A stretch of DNA of 5,959 bases from a bacterium (GCA_030643665.1 DAOWKS010000058.1:1-5959), one strand, 5' to 3'. Counted from the stretch's first letter, positions 1 through 5,433 are shown. Translations and numbers: made by a program. Notes: generated by a model from the letters alone, not told the origin.

Positions 1-1
1 C

Positions 2-1528
2 TTTGGTTTCTTTTTCTGGATGATTTTTCGGCAAGCAAAAACAGGAGCAATGCAGGCGTTTAATTTTTCAAAAGCCAAAGCTAAATTATTCGGCGCCAAA
101 GGCGCGTCAAAAGAAAAAATTACTTTTAAAGATGTAGCGGGTTTGAAAGAAGCAAAAGAAGAGTTAAAAGAAATTGTTGATTTCCTGAAAAATCCCAAAA
201 AATATTTAAGCATTGGAGCCAGAATACCGAGAGGAGTTTTGTTAGTCGGAGCTCCGGGAACAGGAAAAACAATGCTTGCCAGAGCTGTGGCAGCTGAAAG
301 CAATGTGCCGTTCTTTTCAATTTCCGGTTCAGAATTTATTGAAATGTTTGTCGGGGTGGGTTCAAGCCGCGTGAGGGATTTATTTTCCACTGCCAAAAAG
401 CAGCAGCCAAGCATAATTTTTATTGATGAATTGGACGCTATTGGCCGGGTGAGGGGTTCGGGCATAGGCGGAGGCCATGATGAAAGAGAACAAACCTTAA
501 ATCAGATTTTAGTTGAAATGGATGGATTTGAAAGAGAAGCGACAACTTTAATTTTCGCAGCCACCAACCGTCCGGATGTTTTGGACCCAGCCCTGTTGCG
601 GCCCGGAAGGTTTGATAGAATAGTTGTCTTAGACCTGCCTGATATCAATGACCGGGAAGAAATTTTAAAAATTCACTGCCGAGGAAAACCTTTGGCTTTA
701 AATGTTCATTTAAGAGAAGTGGCTGAACGAACACCTGGATTTTCCGGAGCTGATTTGGCCAATGTGGTTAATGAAGCGGCAATTCTGGCTGCGAGAAAAA
801 ACAAACACCAGGTCTTTCAGGAAGAATTTTTGGACTCAATTGAAAAGGTTTTATTAGGGCCGGAAAGAAAATCACATATTTTGTCAGTAAAAGAAAAAGA
901 AATTGCCGCTTATCATGAAACCGGTCATGCTTTGACATCAACTTTTTCGCCGGATGCCGAGCCGATAAGAAAAATCTCAATTATTTCCCGTGGAATGGCT
1001 GCCGGCTATACATTGAAAATGCCTAAAGAAGAAAGGAAAATTCAAACCAAAACGCAGTTCTTGTCTGAATTAACTACTTTATTGGGCGGTTATTGCGCCG
1101 AGAAATTAAAATTTAATGAGATTACCACCGGCGCGGCAAATGATTTGGAAAAAGCATCGGAATTAGCCAGAAAATTAGTTAAAGAATATGGAATGTCTGC
1201 CTTGGGTCCGGTTTCTTTTGGCAAAAAAGAAGAAATGGTGTTTTTAGGAAAAGAAATTGGCGAACAAAAAAATTATTCTGAAAAAATAGCTATCCAGATT
1301 GATGAGGAAGTGGCGAAATTTATTAAAAACGCGGAGAAACAAGCGAGAAACATTTTAATTAAAAACAGAAAACTGCTTGATAAAATTGCCAAGGTTCTAA
1401 TAAAAAAAGAAACAATTGAAAAAGAGGAATTTGAAGAATTGATTAAATCCAAAAAGAAAGAAAAAGAAAAACCAAGACAGGTAAAAAAACGAAAAAAATC
1501 AATTAAAGTAAAAATCAAGCGCGTGTAG
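2..1528 (+). CDS. ftsH: ATP-dependent zinc metalloprotease FtsH, 5'-truncated by window edge
   Basis: FtsH is a membrane-anchored AAA+ protease that unfolds and degrades misassembled membrane proteins and some regulators. The frame is open to the window edge. The first residues (FGFFFW, before the Met at 20) look like the end of the second transmembrane helix, so the true start lies upstream. Counting from that Met: Walker A GAPGTGKT (77-84), pore loop FVGVG (110-114), Walker B IIFIDE (D136/E137), and second region of homology around 182-200 with putative arginine fingers R194 and R197. The zinc motif is HETGH (H299, E300, H303; HEAGH is commoner), with D375 in TTGAANDLEKAS as the third ligand. 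All catalytic residues are present. The C-terminus is a long lysine-rich tail after about residue 470. The TAG stop (1526-1528) lies inside tRNA-Ile, a 10-nt overlap. No terminator follows. Confidence 0.97.
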   Translation, partial: FGFFFWMIFRQAKTGAMQAFNFSKAKAKLFGAKGASKEKITFKDVAGLKEAKEELKEIVDFLKNPKKYLSIGARIPRGVLLVGAPGTGKTMLARAVAAESNVPFFSISGSEFIEMFVGVGSSRVRDLFSTAKKQQPSIIFIDELDAIGRVRGSGIGGGHDEREQTLNQILVEMDGFEREATTLIFAATNRPDVLDPALLRPGRFDRIVVLDLPDINDREEILKIHCRGKPLALNVHLREVAERTPGFSGADLANVVNEAAILAARKNKHQVFQEEFLDSIEKVLLGPERKSHILSVKEKEIAAYHETGHALTSTFSPDAEPIRKISIISRGMAAGYTLKMPKEERKIQTKTQFLSELTTLLGGYCAEKLKFNEITTGAANDLEKASELARKLVKEYGMSALGPVSFGKKEEMVFLGKEIGEQKNYSEKIAIQIDEEVAKFIKNAEKQARNILIKNRKLLDKIAKVLIKKETIEKEEFEELIKSKKKEKEKPRQVKKRKKSIKVKIKRV

Positions 1529-1591
1529 CTCAGTGGTTAGAGCACAGATCTTATAAGTCTGGGGTCGATGGTTCAAATCCATCCACGCCCA
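1519..1591 (+). tRNA. tRNA-Ile (anticodon UAU, reads AUA)
   Basis: A full cloverleaf can be drawn by eye. The acceptor is 1519-1525 with 1584-1590, the D stem GCTC/GAGC, and the anticodon stem CAGAT/GTCTG with loop CTTATAA. This puts TAT at 1552-1554. The T stem is GATGG/CCATC with loop TTCAAAT, and the discriminator is A1591. Most bacteria read AUA with a CAU tRNA modified to lysidine, so a UAU isoacceptor is unusual. AUA codons are used in the neighbouring genes, for example ftsH 224-226 and 413-415. The acceptor has one C-C mismatch (1520/1589). No CCA is encoded. The first 10 nt are also the end of ftsH. Confidence 0.93.
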
Positions 1592-1600
1592 CCCGTGCAA

Positions 1601-1674
1601 GGGCGGTTAGCTCATTTGGTTAGAGTGCTTCAGTGACATTGAAGAGGTGACAGGTTCAAATCCTGTACCGCCCA
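1601..1674 (+). tRNA. tRNA-Val (anticodon GAC)
   Basis: The acceptor GGGCGGT/ACCGCCC pairs perfectly. The D stem is GCTC/GAGT, the anticodon stem CTTCA/TGAAG, and the loop GTGACAT with anticodon GAC at 1635-1637. The T stem ACAGG/CCTGT closes loop TTCAAAT. The discriminator is A1674, followed by CAATG, so CCA is not encoded. It lies 9 nt after tRNA-Ile and 2 nt before the rluA-family start codon, so it was probably cut out of a longer ftsH-tRNA-rluA-rplS transcript. A second valine tRNA (UAC) lies about 1.9 kb downstream with a nearly identical T arm. Confidence 0.96.
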
Positions 1675-1676
1675 CA

Positions 1677-2285
1677 ATGAAAATTATCTACGAGGATGAA
1701 AATGTTAAAGTTTTTGACAAGCCGGCCGGAATTACTATTGATAATTTTGACCAGCCTATCCACCGATTAGATAAAGACACTTCAGGAGTGCTTTTGACGG
1801 CAAAAAATAATGAAACGTTAGAATTCCTGCAAAAGCAATTTCAAGAAAGAAAAGTGAAAAAGCATTATATTGCTTTAGTAATCGGATGTCCGTCCTCTAA
1901 ATCTGGAAAAATTGAAACTTTAATCGGCCGCTCGCCTAAAGACCGTAAAAAGCAAAAAGTATATTTACCTGGCGAACCGCAAACAAATGGAAAAAGAAAC
2001 GCAATAACTGAATATAAGGTCTTAAAGCAATATGAGGAATATACTTTGTTAGAAGTTGCTTTGAAAACCGGAAGAAAACATCAAATCAGATGCCATCTTG
2101 CTTATATCTCCTGCCCGGTTGTCGGAGATAAATTATACGGATTCAAAAATCAACCCTGCCCAACAGAATTAAAAAGACAATTTTTACACGCCAGTTATTT
2201 GAAAATACAATTACCAAATAAAGAAATAAAAGAATTTAGGTCGGAATTACCAGAAGATTTAAAAAAAATATTATGCCAACTATAA
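1677..2285 (+). CDS. RluA-family rRNA/tRNA pseudouridine synthase
   Basis: The protein (202 aa) should isomerise specific uridines in structured RNA to pseudouridine in the cytoplasm. The signature HRLDKDTSG places the catalytic aspartate at D32. The family's later motifs are present: KTGRKHQIRCHL near 130-141, VVGDKLYG near 148-155 and LHASYLKI near 170-177. It has no N-terminal S4 RNA-binding domain and is a minimal version of the family, so the target position cannot be told from sequence. I chose ATG 1677, which begins MKIIYEDENVKVFDKPAG. An in-frame GTG at 1647 would only add residues encoded by the tRNA-Val T arm. No ribosome binding site is possible upstream apart from tRNA sequence. 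The 3' end overlaps rplS by 13 nt, which suggests translational coupling. Confidence 0.93.
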   Translation: MKIIYEDENVKVFDKPAGITIDNFDQPIHRLDKDTSGVLLTAKNNETLEFLQKQFQERKVKKHYIALVIGCPSSKSGKIETLIGRSPKDRKKQKVYLPGEPQTNGKRNAITEYKVLKQYEEYTLLEVALKTGRKHQIRCHLAYISCPVVGDKLYGFKNQPCPTELKRQFLHASYLKIQLPNKEIKEFRSELPEDLKKILCQL

Positions 2286-2722
2286 TTGAAACATTTACAC
2301 AAACTCAATTAAAAAAGGATTTACCAGACATCCGCCCGGGTGATATTGTTCAAATTTATCAAAAAATCAAAGAGGTTTTGAAAGATTCAAGTAAAACAGG
2401 AACTAAAGAGCAGGAAAAAAAAGAAAGAGTCCAAGTTTTTGAAGGACTGGTTTTGGCGAAAAAACATGGAAAAGGATTAACAGCAACAATTACAGTGCGA
2501 AAAATAATTTCGGGAATTGGGGTTGAAAAAATTTTTCCTATTCATTCGCCGCTTATTGAAAAAATAGATATAATAAAACGAGGAAAAGTGAGGCGGGCAA
2601 AACTTTATTATTTAAGAGAAGCAAAAGGCAAAAAAGCGCGATTAAAGAAAAGAGAGGTTAAAGAAAAGGGGAAAAACGAAAAAATTGAGGAGAGTAAAAA
2701 TAAGGGGAAGCCGAAAAAATAA
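2273..2722 (+). CDS. rplS: 50S ribosomal protein L19
   Basis: L19 sits at the interface of the ribosomal subunits. The order of conserved blocks matches the family: IRPGDIVQIY near the N-terminus, then VQVFEGLVLA, TITVRKI, GVEKIFPIHSP and RGKVRRAKLYYLRE. At 149 aa it is longer than the E. coli protein (about 115 aa). The extra length is a polar insert of about 15 residues, DSSKTGTKEQEKKE, before the VQVFEG strand, and a lysine-rich C-terminal tail of about 25 residues. The ATG at 2273 lies inside the end of the rluA-family gene. No strong Shine-Dalgarno is seen, so coupling is likely. Its last 38 nt overlap the start of the next gene in another frame. Confidence 0.97.
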   Translation: MPTIIETFTQTQLKKDLPDIRPGDIVQIYQKIKEVLKDSSKTGTKEQEKKERVQVFEGLVLAKKHGKGLTATITVRKIISGIGVEKIFPIHSPLIEKIDIIKRGKVRRAKLYYLREAKGKKARLKKREVKEKGKNEKIEESKNKGKPKK

Positions 2723-3395
2723 AAATTATATCATAGAATGGACGCCGAAATTTGCTTATGCCATTGGATTATTAACTACGGACGGTAATTTATCTAAAGA
2801 TGGCAGACATATCGAATTTACCTCTAAGGATATTCAATTAGTAAAAACATTTAAGAGGTGTATAAACTTACTAGGCGTGAAAATTGGAATGAAGACAAGT
2901 GGATTTACGGACAAAAAATATTCTCATATTCAGTTTAGCAATGTTAAACTTTATAAATGGCTCATTGAAATTGGTTTAATGCCCAATAAGAGTAAAATAA
3001 TTAGAGAATTAAAAATTCCGAGTAAATATTTTTTTGATTTTTTAAGAGGTCATTTTGATGGAGATGGATGTTGTTATAGTTATTGGGACAAAAGATGGAA
3101 AAGCAGTTTCATGTTTTATTTAGTGTTTAATTCAGCTAACAAAATACATATAGATTGGCTCAAAAAAAGAATTAAAAAATTAATAGATATAAATGGGCAT
3201 ATTAGCCAATGCGGACGCGGAGATATGTGGCAATTAAAATACGCTAAAAATGAATCTAATAAAATAATTCCAAAAATGTATTACGAAAAATATTTACCCT
3301 GTCTTGAAAGAAAACACGAAAAATTAAGATCTATTTTAAAAACAGATAAAACAAAATTATTAAGAAAAATAAAACGCGATGGGCGAGTGCTGTAA
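2685..3395 (+). CDS. Two-motif LAGLIDADG homing endonuclease-like protein
   Basis: The 236-aa protein has two LAGLIDADG-type motifs, as in monomeric homing endonucleases: YAIGLLTTDGN (25-35, acidic D33) and FLRGHFDGDG (119-128, acidic D127). DNA cleavage at a long asymmetric site is the expected activity. It is not inside any intron or intein that I can see, so it looks free-standing. The start is TTG 2685, inside rplS. I prefer it because RRVKIRGS followed by IEWTPKFAYAIG resembles the N-terminus I remember for this family, but no perfect Shine-Dalgarno supports it. A GAGGAG at 2687-2692 hints at a later non-canonical start. The gene overlaps rplS by 38 nt and ends within tRNA-Leu: codons for GRVL and the TAA are tRNA nucleotides 1-15. 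It may be active or decaying, but both acidic residues are kept. Confidence 0.85.
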   Translation: MRRVKIRGSRKNKNYIIEWTPKFAYAIGLLTTDGNLSKDGRHIEFTSKDIQLVKTFKRCINLLGVKIGMKTSGFTDKKYSHIQFSNVKLYKWLIEIGLMPNKSKIIRELKIPSKYFFDFLRGHFDGDGCCYSYWDKRWKSSFMFYLVFNSANKIHIDWLKKRIKKLIDINGHISQCGRGDMWQLKYAKNESNKIIPKMYYEKYLPCLERKHEKLRSILKTDKTKLLRKIKRDGRVL

Positions 3396-3464
3396 TCGGT
3401 AGCCAGCTTGGATTGAGGATCCAAGGGGAATTCTCCCGTGTGGGTTCGAGTCCCACCTCGCTCA
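3381..3464 (+). tRNA. tRNA-Leu (anticodon GAG)
   Basis: This is a class II tRNA. The acceptor is GGGCGAG/CTCGCTC with one G-U pair. The short D stem is CTG/CAG, and the anticodon stem TTGGA/TCCAA closes loop TTGAGGA, with GAG at 3415-3417. The long variable arm GGGA/TCCC (3426-3437) is as expected for leucine. The T stem is GTGGG/CCCAC with loop TTCGAGT, and the discriminator is A3464. CCA is not encoded. Nucleotides 1-15 double as the last codons of the upstream endonuclease-like gene, yet the tRNA appears intact. Confidence 0.95.
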
Positions 3465-3559
3465 CAACGGAATTTTCCAGTTAAAATTTAATTTTTTGTT
3501 TTGTGTCGTAAAAAAAAATTTTATCCCTAAATACAAATTACTCACACTAACTACAAAAT
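3465..3559 (+). other. 95-bp AT-rich spacer between tRNA-Leu and tRNA-Val
   Basis: This spacer is very AT-rich, with a T-rich run at 3492-3502 and an A-run at 3510-3518. The T-run has no convincing GC stem before it (GGAA/TTCC at 3469-3478 is short), so a classical terminator is not supported. TTGTGT at 3501-3506 could be a -35 element, but no well-spaced -10 follows. A promoter for the Val-Phe tRNA pair may lie here, but I cannot place it. Confidence 0.4.
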
Positions 3560-3633
3560 GGACGGTTAGCTCAATTGGCTAGAGCATCGCGTTTACATCG
3601 CGGGGGTTACAGGTTCAAGTCCTGTACCGTCCA
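3560..3633 (+). tRNA. tRNA-Val (anticodon UAC)
   Basis: The acceptor GGACGGT/ACCGTCC pairs perfectly. The D stem is GCTC/GAGC, the anticodon stem TCGCG/CGCGG (one T-G pair), and the loop TTTACAT with TAC at 3594-3596. The T stem ACAGG/CCTGT closes loop TTCAAGT. The discriminator is A3633 and CCA is not encoded. It can read most or all GUN codons. It lies 14 nt before tRNA-Phe and is probably co-transcribed with it. Confidence 0.96.
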
Positions 3634-3647
3634 CTATATCAAATATT

Positions 3648-3719
3648 GCCGCGGTAGCTCAGTGGTAGAGCGCTTCTCTGAAAAAGAAGAAGTCGTGAGT
3701 TCAATTCTCACCCGCGGCA
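3648..3719 (+). tRNA. tRNA-Phe (anticodon GAA)
   Basis: The acceptor GCCGCGG/CCGCGGC pairs perfectly. The D stem is GCTC/GAGC, the anticodon stem CTTCT/AGAAG, and the loop CTGAAAA with GAA at 3680-3682. The T stem GTGAG/CTCAC closes loop TTCAATT. The discriminator is A3719 and CCA is not encoded. The methyltransferase ATG follows after 21 nt with no promoter or Shine-Dalgarno in between, so that gene may be read through from the tRNA transcript. Confidence 0.96.
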
Positions 3720-3740
3720 CAGAAAATTTTTAATCAGTTT

Positions 3741-4508
3741 ATGAATAAAAATTTAATACCAGAAAATTACAACTCTCAAAATCTCGTCAGTATGTGGCGA
3801 AACTTTATTGATTGGGACAAACGGAGAATTGGGGAAGGAAATTTTTTAGTAAATCAATTTCATAAACATAATGTTAAAAAAGTTTTTGATGCCGCTTTAG
3901 GTGAGGGTTGCGATTCAATATATTTAATCAAGCAGGGTTTTGATGTTACTAGTAACGAGATAGATAAAATCTTTTTAAATAAAGCTTTAGAATATGCAAA
4001 AGCTGAAAATATTGAGCTTAAAATTACCTCTTTAGACTGGCGAGAACTTGATAAAAAATTACCAGAAAAATTCTTTGATACTGTTTTGTGTTTAGGTAAT
4101 TCGCTATCATATCTTTTTACTGAAAAAGACCAAATAGATGTTTTAAACCAATTTCGTCGCATTTTAAGAGACAATGGCATTCTCATAATTGATGAAAGAA
4201 ATTATCAATACATTTTAGATAACCGAAAAGAAATTTTAAAAGGTAATTTTCATTATAAAGGTCGGTATGTTTATTGTGGCAAAGAGGTACATGCTTATCC
4301 GATAGAAATATCTGATCAAAGAGTCAAAATGGAATATATTGATAAACGAACTGGCGAGAAGGGTTATTTAATTCTCTACCCATTTAAGCATGGATATATG
4401 AAGAATCTTTTACATAAAGCAAGTTTTAAATCCGTTGAACAATTTAGTGATTTTAAATCCGGCGAAAACATAAACGCTGATTTTTATCAGTATGTTTGTA
4501 TTAAGTAG
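3741..4508 (+). CDS. SAM-dependent methyltransferase, glycine N-methyltransferase-like
   Basis: This is a 255-aa class I (Rossmann-fold) methyltransferase. Motif I is VFDAALGEGCDSIYL (48-62; D50, G54, G56), where most relatives have a GxG such as CGTG. Later blocks match the glycine/sarcosine N-methyltransferase family from memory: DWREL (99-103), VLCLGNSLSYL (115-125) and DERNYQYIL (151-159, like DHRNYDYIL of animal GNMT). The C-terminal FSDFKSGENINADFYQYV recalls the family's end. Glycine or sarcosine methylation with SAM is therefore plausible, but the true acceptor is uncertain because only the fold-level and signature motifs can be judged. The ATG at 3741 has no clear Shine-Dalgarno. The gene lies alone between tRNA-Phe and the next promoter, in a stretch that looks more AT-rich than ftsH, which would fit acquisition by transfer. 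Confidence 0.85.
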   Translation: MNKNLIPENYNSQNLVSMWRNFIDWDKRRIGEGNFLVNQFHKHNVKKVFDAALGEGCDSIYLIKQGFDVTSNEIDKIFLNKALEYAKAENIELKITSLDWRELDKKLPEKFFDTVLCLGNSLSYLFTEKDQIDVLNQFRRILRDNGILIIDERNYQYILDNRKEILKGNFHYKGRYVYCGKEVHAYPIEISDQRVKMEYIDKRTGEKGYLILYPFKHGYMKNLLHKASFKSVEQFSDFKSGENINADFYQYVCIK

Positions 4509-4575
4509 TTTTTTAGTATTTTATTGTCAAAGAAAAACTTAAAACTGCACAAAAAAGTTATTCATAACTTGCTCT
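4509..4575 (+). promoter_or_regulatory. Possible operator: palindrome upstream of the -35 element
   Basis: AAGTTAT (4555-4561) and ATAACTT (4564-4570) form a perfect 7-bp inverted repeat around a 2-bp centre, 5 bp before the -35 box. With a 2-nt centre it cannot fold as an RNA hairpin, so a DNA site for a dimeric protein is the better reading. A looser pair, TCAAAG (4527-4532) and CTTTGA (4574-4579), encloses it. T-runs after the methyltransferase stop (4509-4514) lack a stem, so no terminator is called. Confidence 0.4.
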
Positions 4576-4603
4576 TTGAAAATTTGAACTTCTATAGTAT
4601 AAT
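4576..4603 (+). promoter_or_regulatory. Sigma70-type promoter for the HTH/LAGLIDADG-like gene
   Basis: A -35 TTGAAA (4576-4581) and a perfect -10 TATAAT (4598-4603) are separated by 16 bp. The predicted start is near 4610, giving a leader of about 23 nt before ATG 4633. AAGAGG at 4618-4623 is a reasonable Shine-Dalgarno, 9 nt before the ATG and one of the clearest in this window. Confidence 0.7.
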
Positions 4604-4632
4604 AAATTAAGGAAACTAAGAGGTTCAAATTT
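4580..4632. repeat. 10-bp perfect inverted repeat flanking the -10 region
   Basis: AAATTTGAAC (4580-4589) and GTTCAAATTT (4623-4632) are exact reverse complements separated by 33 bp. The left arm lies between the -35 and -10 boxes and the right arm abuts the start codon. The left arm is upstream of the predicted transcript start, so the pair would act on DNA (operator, looping or endonuclease half-sites) and not as an RNA hairpin. Confidence 0.6.
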
Positions 4633-5313
4633 ATGCGCAACGACCAACATCTCGCTATTAAATTACGCAAACAAAATAAAAGCTATAATAAAATTAGTAA
4701 AGAACTTGGTGTTCCTAAAAGTACTTTAGTGTATTGGTTTAGAAATAAAAATTGGTCTCAAAAAATCAAGAAAGAACTCACAAGAAAATCTTTGTATATA
4801 GCAAAAAAGAGGCTTCGTTTAATTAATAAAGAAAGAAAAGAAAAATGGGAAAAATGGCGTGAAGAACATCGTCAAAGAGCAAGAAAAGAGTTTCCACGCC
4901 TTAAAAAGAATCCTCTATTTCTTGCAGGATTAATACTTTATTGGGGGGAAGGCGATAGTAAAATAGAAAATAGTCTTGTAAGATTATCAAACACTGACCC
5001 AATGATGATTAAAATTATTTTTCTTTTTCTTAAAAATGTTTGCCGAATTCCCGAAGAGAAAATAAAGGCAACTTTAATATTATACCCCGATTTAGATGAA
5101 AATAAGTGTAAAGATTTATGGAGTAAAACTTCGGAAATACCCAAAAATAGATTTTATAAAACTCAATTTATTTATGGAAGACACCCTACACGACGACTTT
5201 CGTATGGTATTTGTAATATTTATGTAGCAAGTAGAGAATTAAAAGAAAAAATCTTTGTTTGGCTAAAATTATATCAACAAGAATTAATAAAAACTAGTGC
5301 GGGTGTAGTATAA
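4633..5313 (+). CDS. HTH protein with LAGLIDADG-like motif; putative stand-alone endonuclease
   Basis: The 226-aa protein starts with a helix-turn-helix (about 7-37: AIKLRKQNKSYNKISKELGV, then PKSTLVYWF), similar to resolvase/Hin-type and other short DNA-binding domains. A charged, probably helical linker follows (about 45-90, KERKEKWEKWREEHRQRARK). At 97-110 it has LAGLILYWGEGDSK, which resembles a LAGLIDADG helix with a glutamate as the acidic residue. LVRLSNTDPMMI and GICNIYVAS follow, and I recall both blocks from a widespread uncharacterised family. One motif suggests a dimer. DNA cleavage is inferred from the motif only; a DNA-binding regulator is the alternative. The gene has its own promoter and Shine-Dalgarno. 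Its last codons (AGVV) and TAA are nucleotides 1-15 of tRNA-Gly, mirroring the two-motif gene at tRNA-Leu. Confidence 0.75.
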   Translation: MRNDQHLAIKLRKQNKSYNKISKELGVPKSTLVYWFRNKNWSQKIKKELTRKSLYIAKKRLRLINKERKEKWEKWREEHRQRARKEFPRLKKNPLFLAGLILYWGEGDSKIENSLVRLSNTDPMMIKIIFLFLKNVCRIPEEKIKATLILYPDLDENKCKDLWSKTSEIPKNRFYKTQFIYGRHPTRRLSYGICNIYVASRELKEKIFVWLKLYQQELIKTSAGVV

Positions 5314-5373
5314 TGGTTATTATGCGTGCTTGCCAAGTACGAGATGGCGGTTCAATTCCGCTCACCCGCTCCA
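5299..5373 (+). tRNA. tRNA-Gly (anticodon GCC), with encoded CCA
   Basis: The acceptor GCGGGTG/CACCCGC pairs perfectly. A weak D arm (GTA/TAT) follows, then the anticodon stem CGTGC/GTACG with loop TTGCCAA and GCC at 5332-5334. The T stem GGCGG/CCGCT (one G-T pair) closes loop TTCAATT. The discriminator is T5370 and CCA follows at 5371-5373. It is the only tRNA here with an encoded CCA, which may be chance. The first 15 nt are the end of the upstream gene. It may be transcribed from that gene's promoter. Confidence 0.94.
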
Positions 5374-5378
5374 TACCA

Positions 5379-5409
5379 TTGACAAACTCACAAAACAAAC
5401 TATTATAAT
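5379..5409 (+). promoter_or_regulatory. Promoter for the 3D-domain gene
   Basis: A consensus -35 TTGACA (5379-5384) begins 5 nt after the tRNA-Gly CCA. The -10 is either TATTAT (5401-5406, 16-bp spacer) or a perfect TATAAT (5404-5409, 19-bp spacer). Either choice places the transcript start at about 5412-5417, inside the left arm of the hairpin at 5411-5433. Confidence 0.7.
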
Positions 5410-5410
5410 A

Positions 5411-5433
5411 CAATCCCGCTAAAAGCGGGATTG
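5411..5433 (+). promoter_or_regulatory. Perfect 10-bp hairpin at transcript 5' end / start codon
   Basis: CAATCCCGCT (5411-5420) and AGCGGGATTG (5424-5433) pair perfectly around an AAA loop, ending 3 nt before ATG 5437. There is no T-tract after it, so it is a poor terminator for tRNA-Gly. With the promoter just upstream it would form a 5'-terminal stem-loop, which might stabilise the mRNA or limit ribosome access. Confidence 0.7.

Noticed and set aside
1647..1676. Upstream GTG start for the RluA-family gene
   Set aside because: The added residues are encoded by the variable region, T arm and acceptor of tRNA-Val, and ATG 1677 gives a normal family N-terminus.
3381..3464. Group I intron or split tRNA-Leu hosting the LAGLIDADG gene
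   Set aside because: tRNA-Leu is complete and contiguous; the gene lies upstream and not within the tRNA.
3479..3502. Rho-independent terminator after tRNA-Leu
   Set aside because: There is a T-run, but only short AT-only symmetry before it and no GC stem.
4622..4630. GGTTCAAAT resembles a tRNA T-loop and might mark a tRNA remnant
   Set aside because: No T stem, acceptor or anticodon arm surrounds it; it is better read as part of the leader and inverted repeat.
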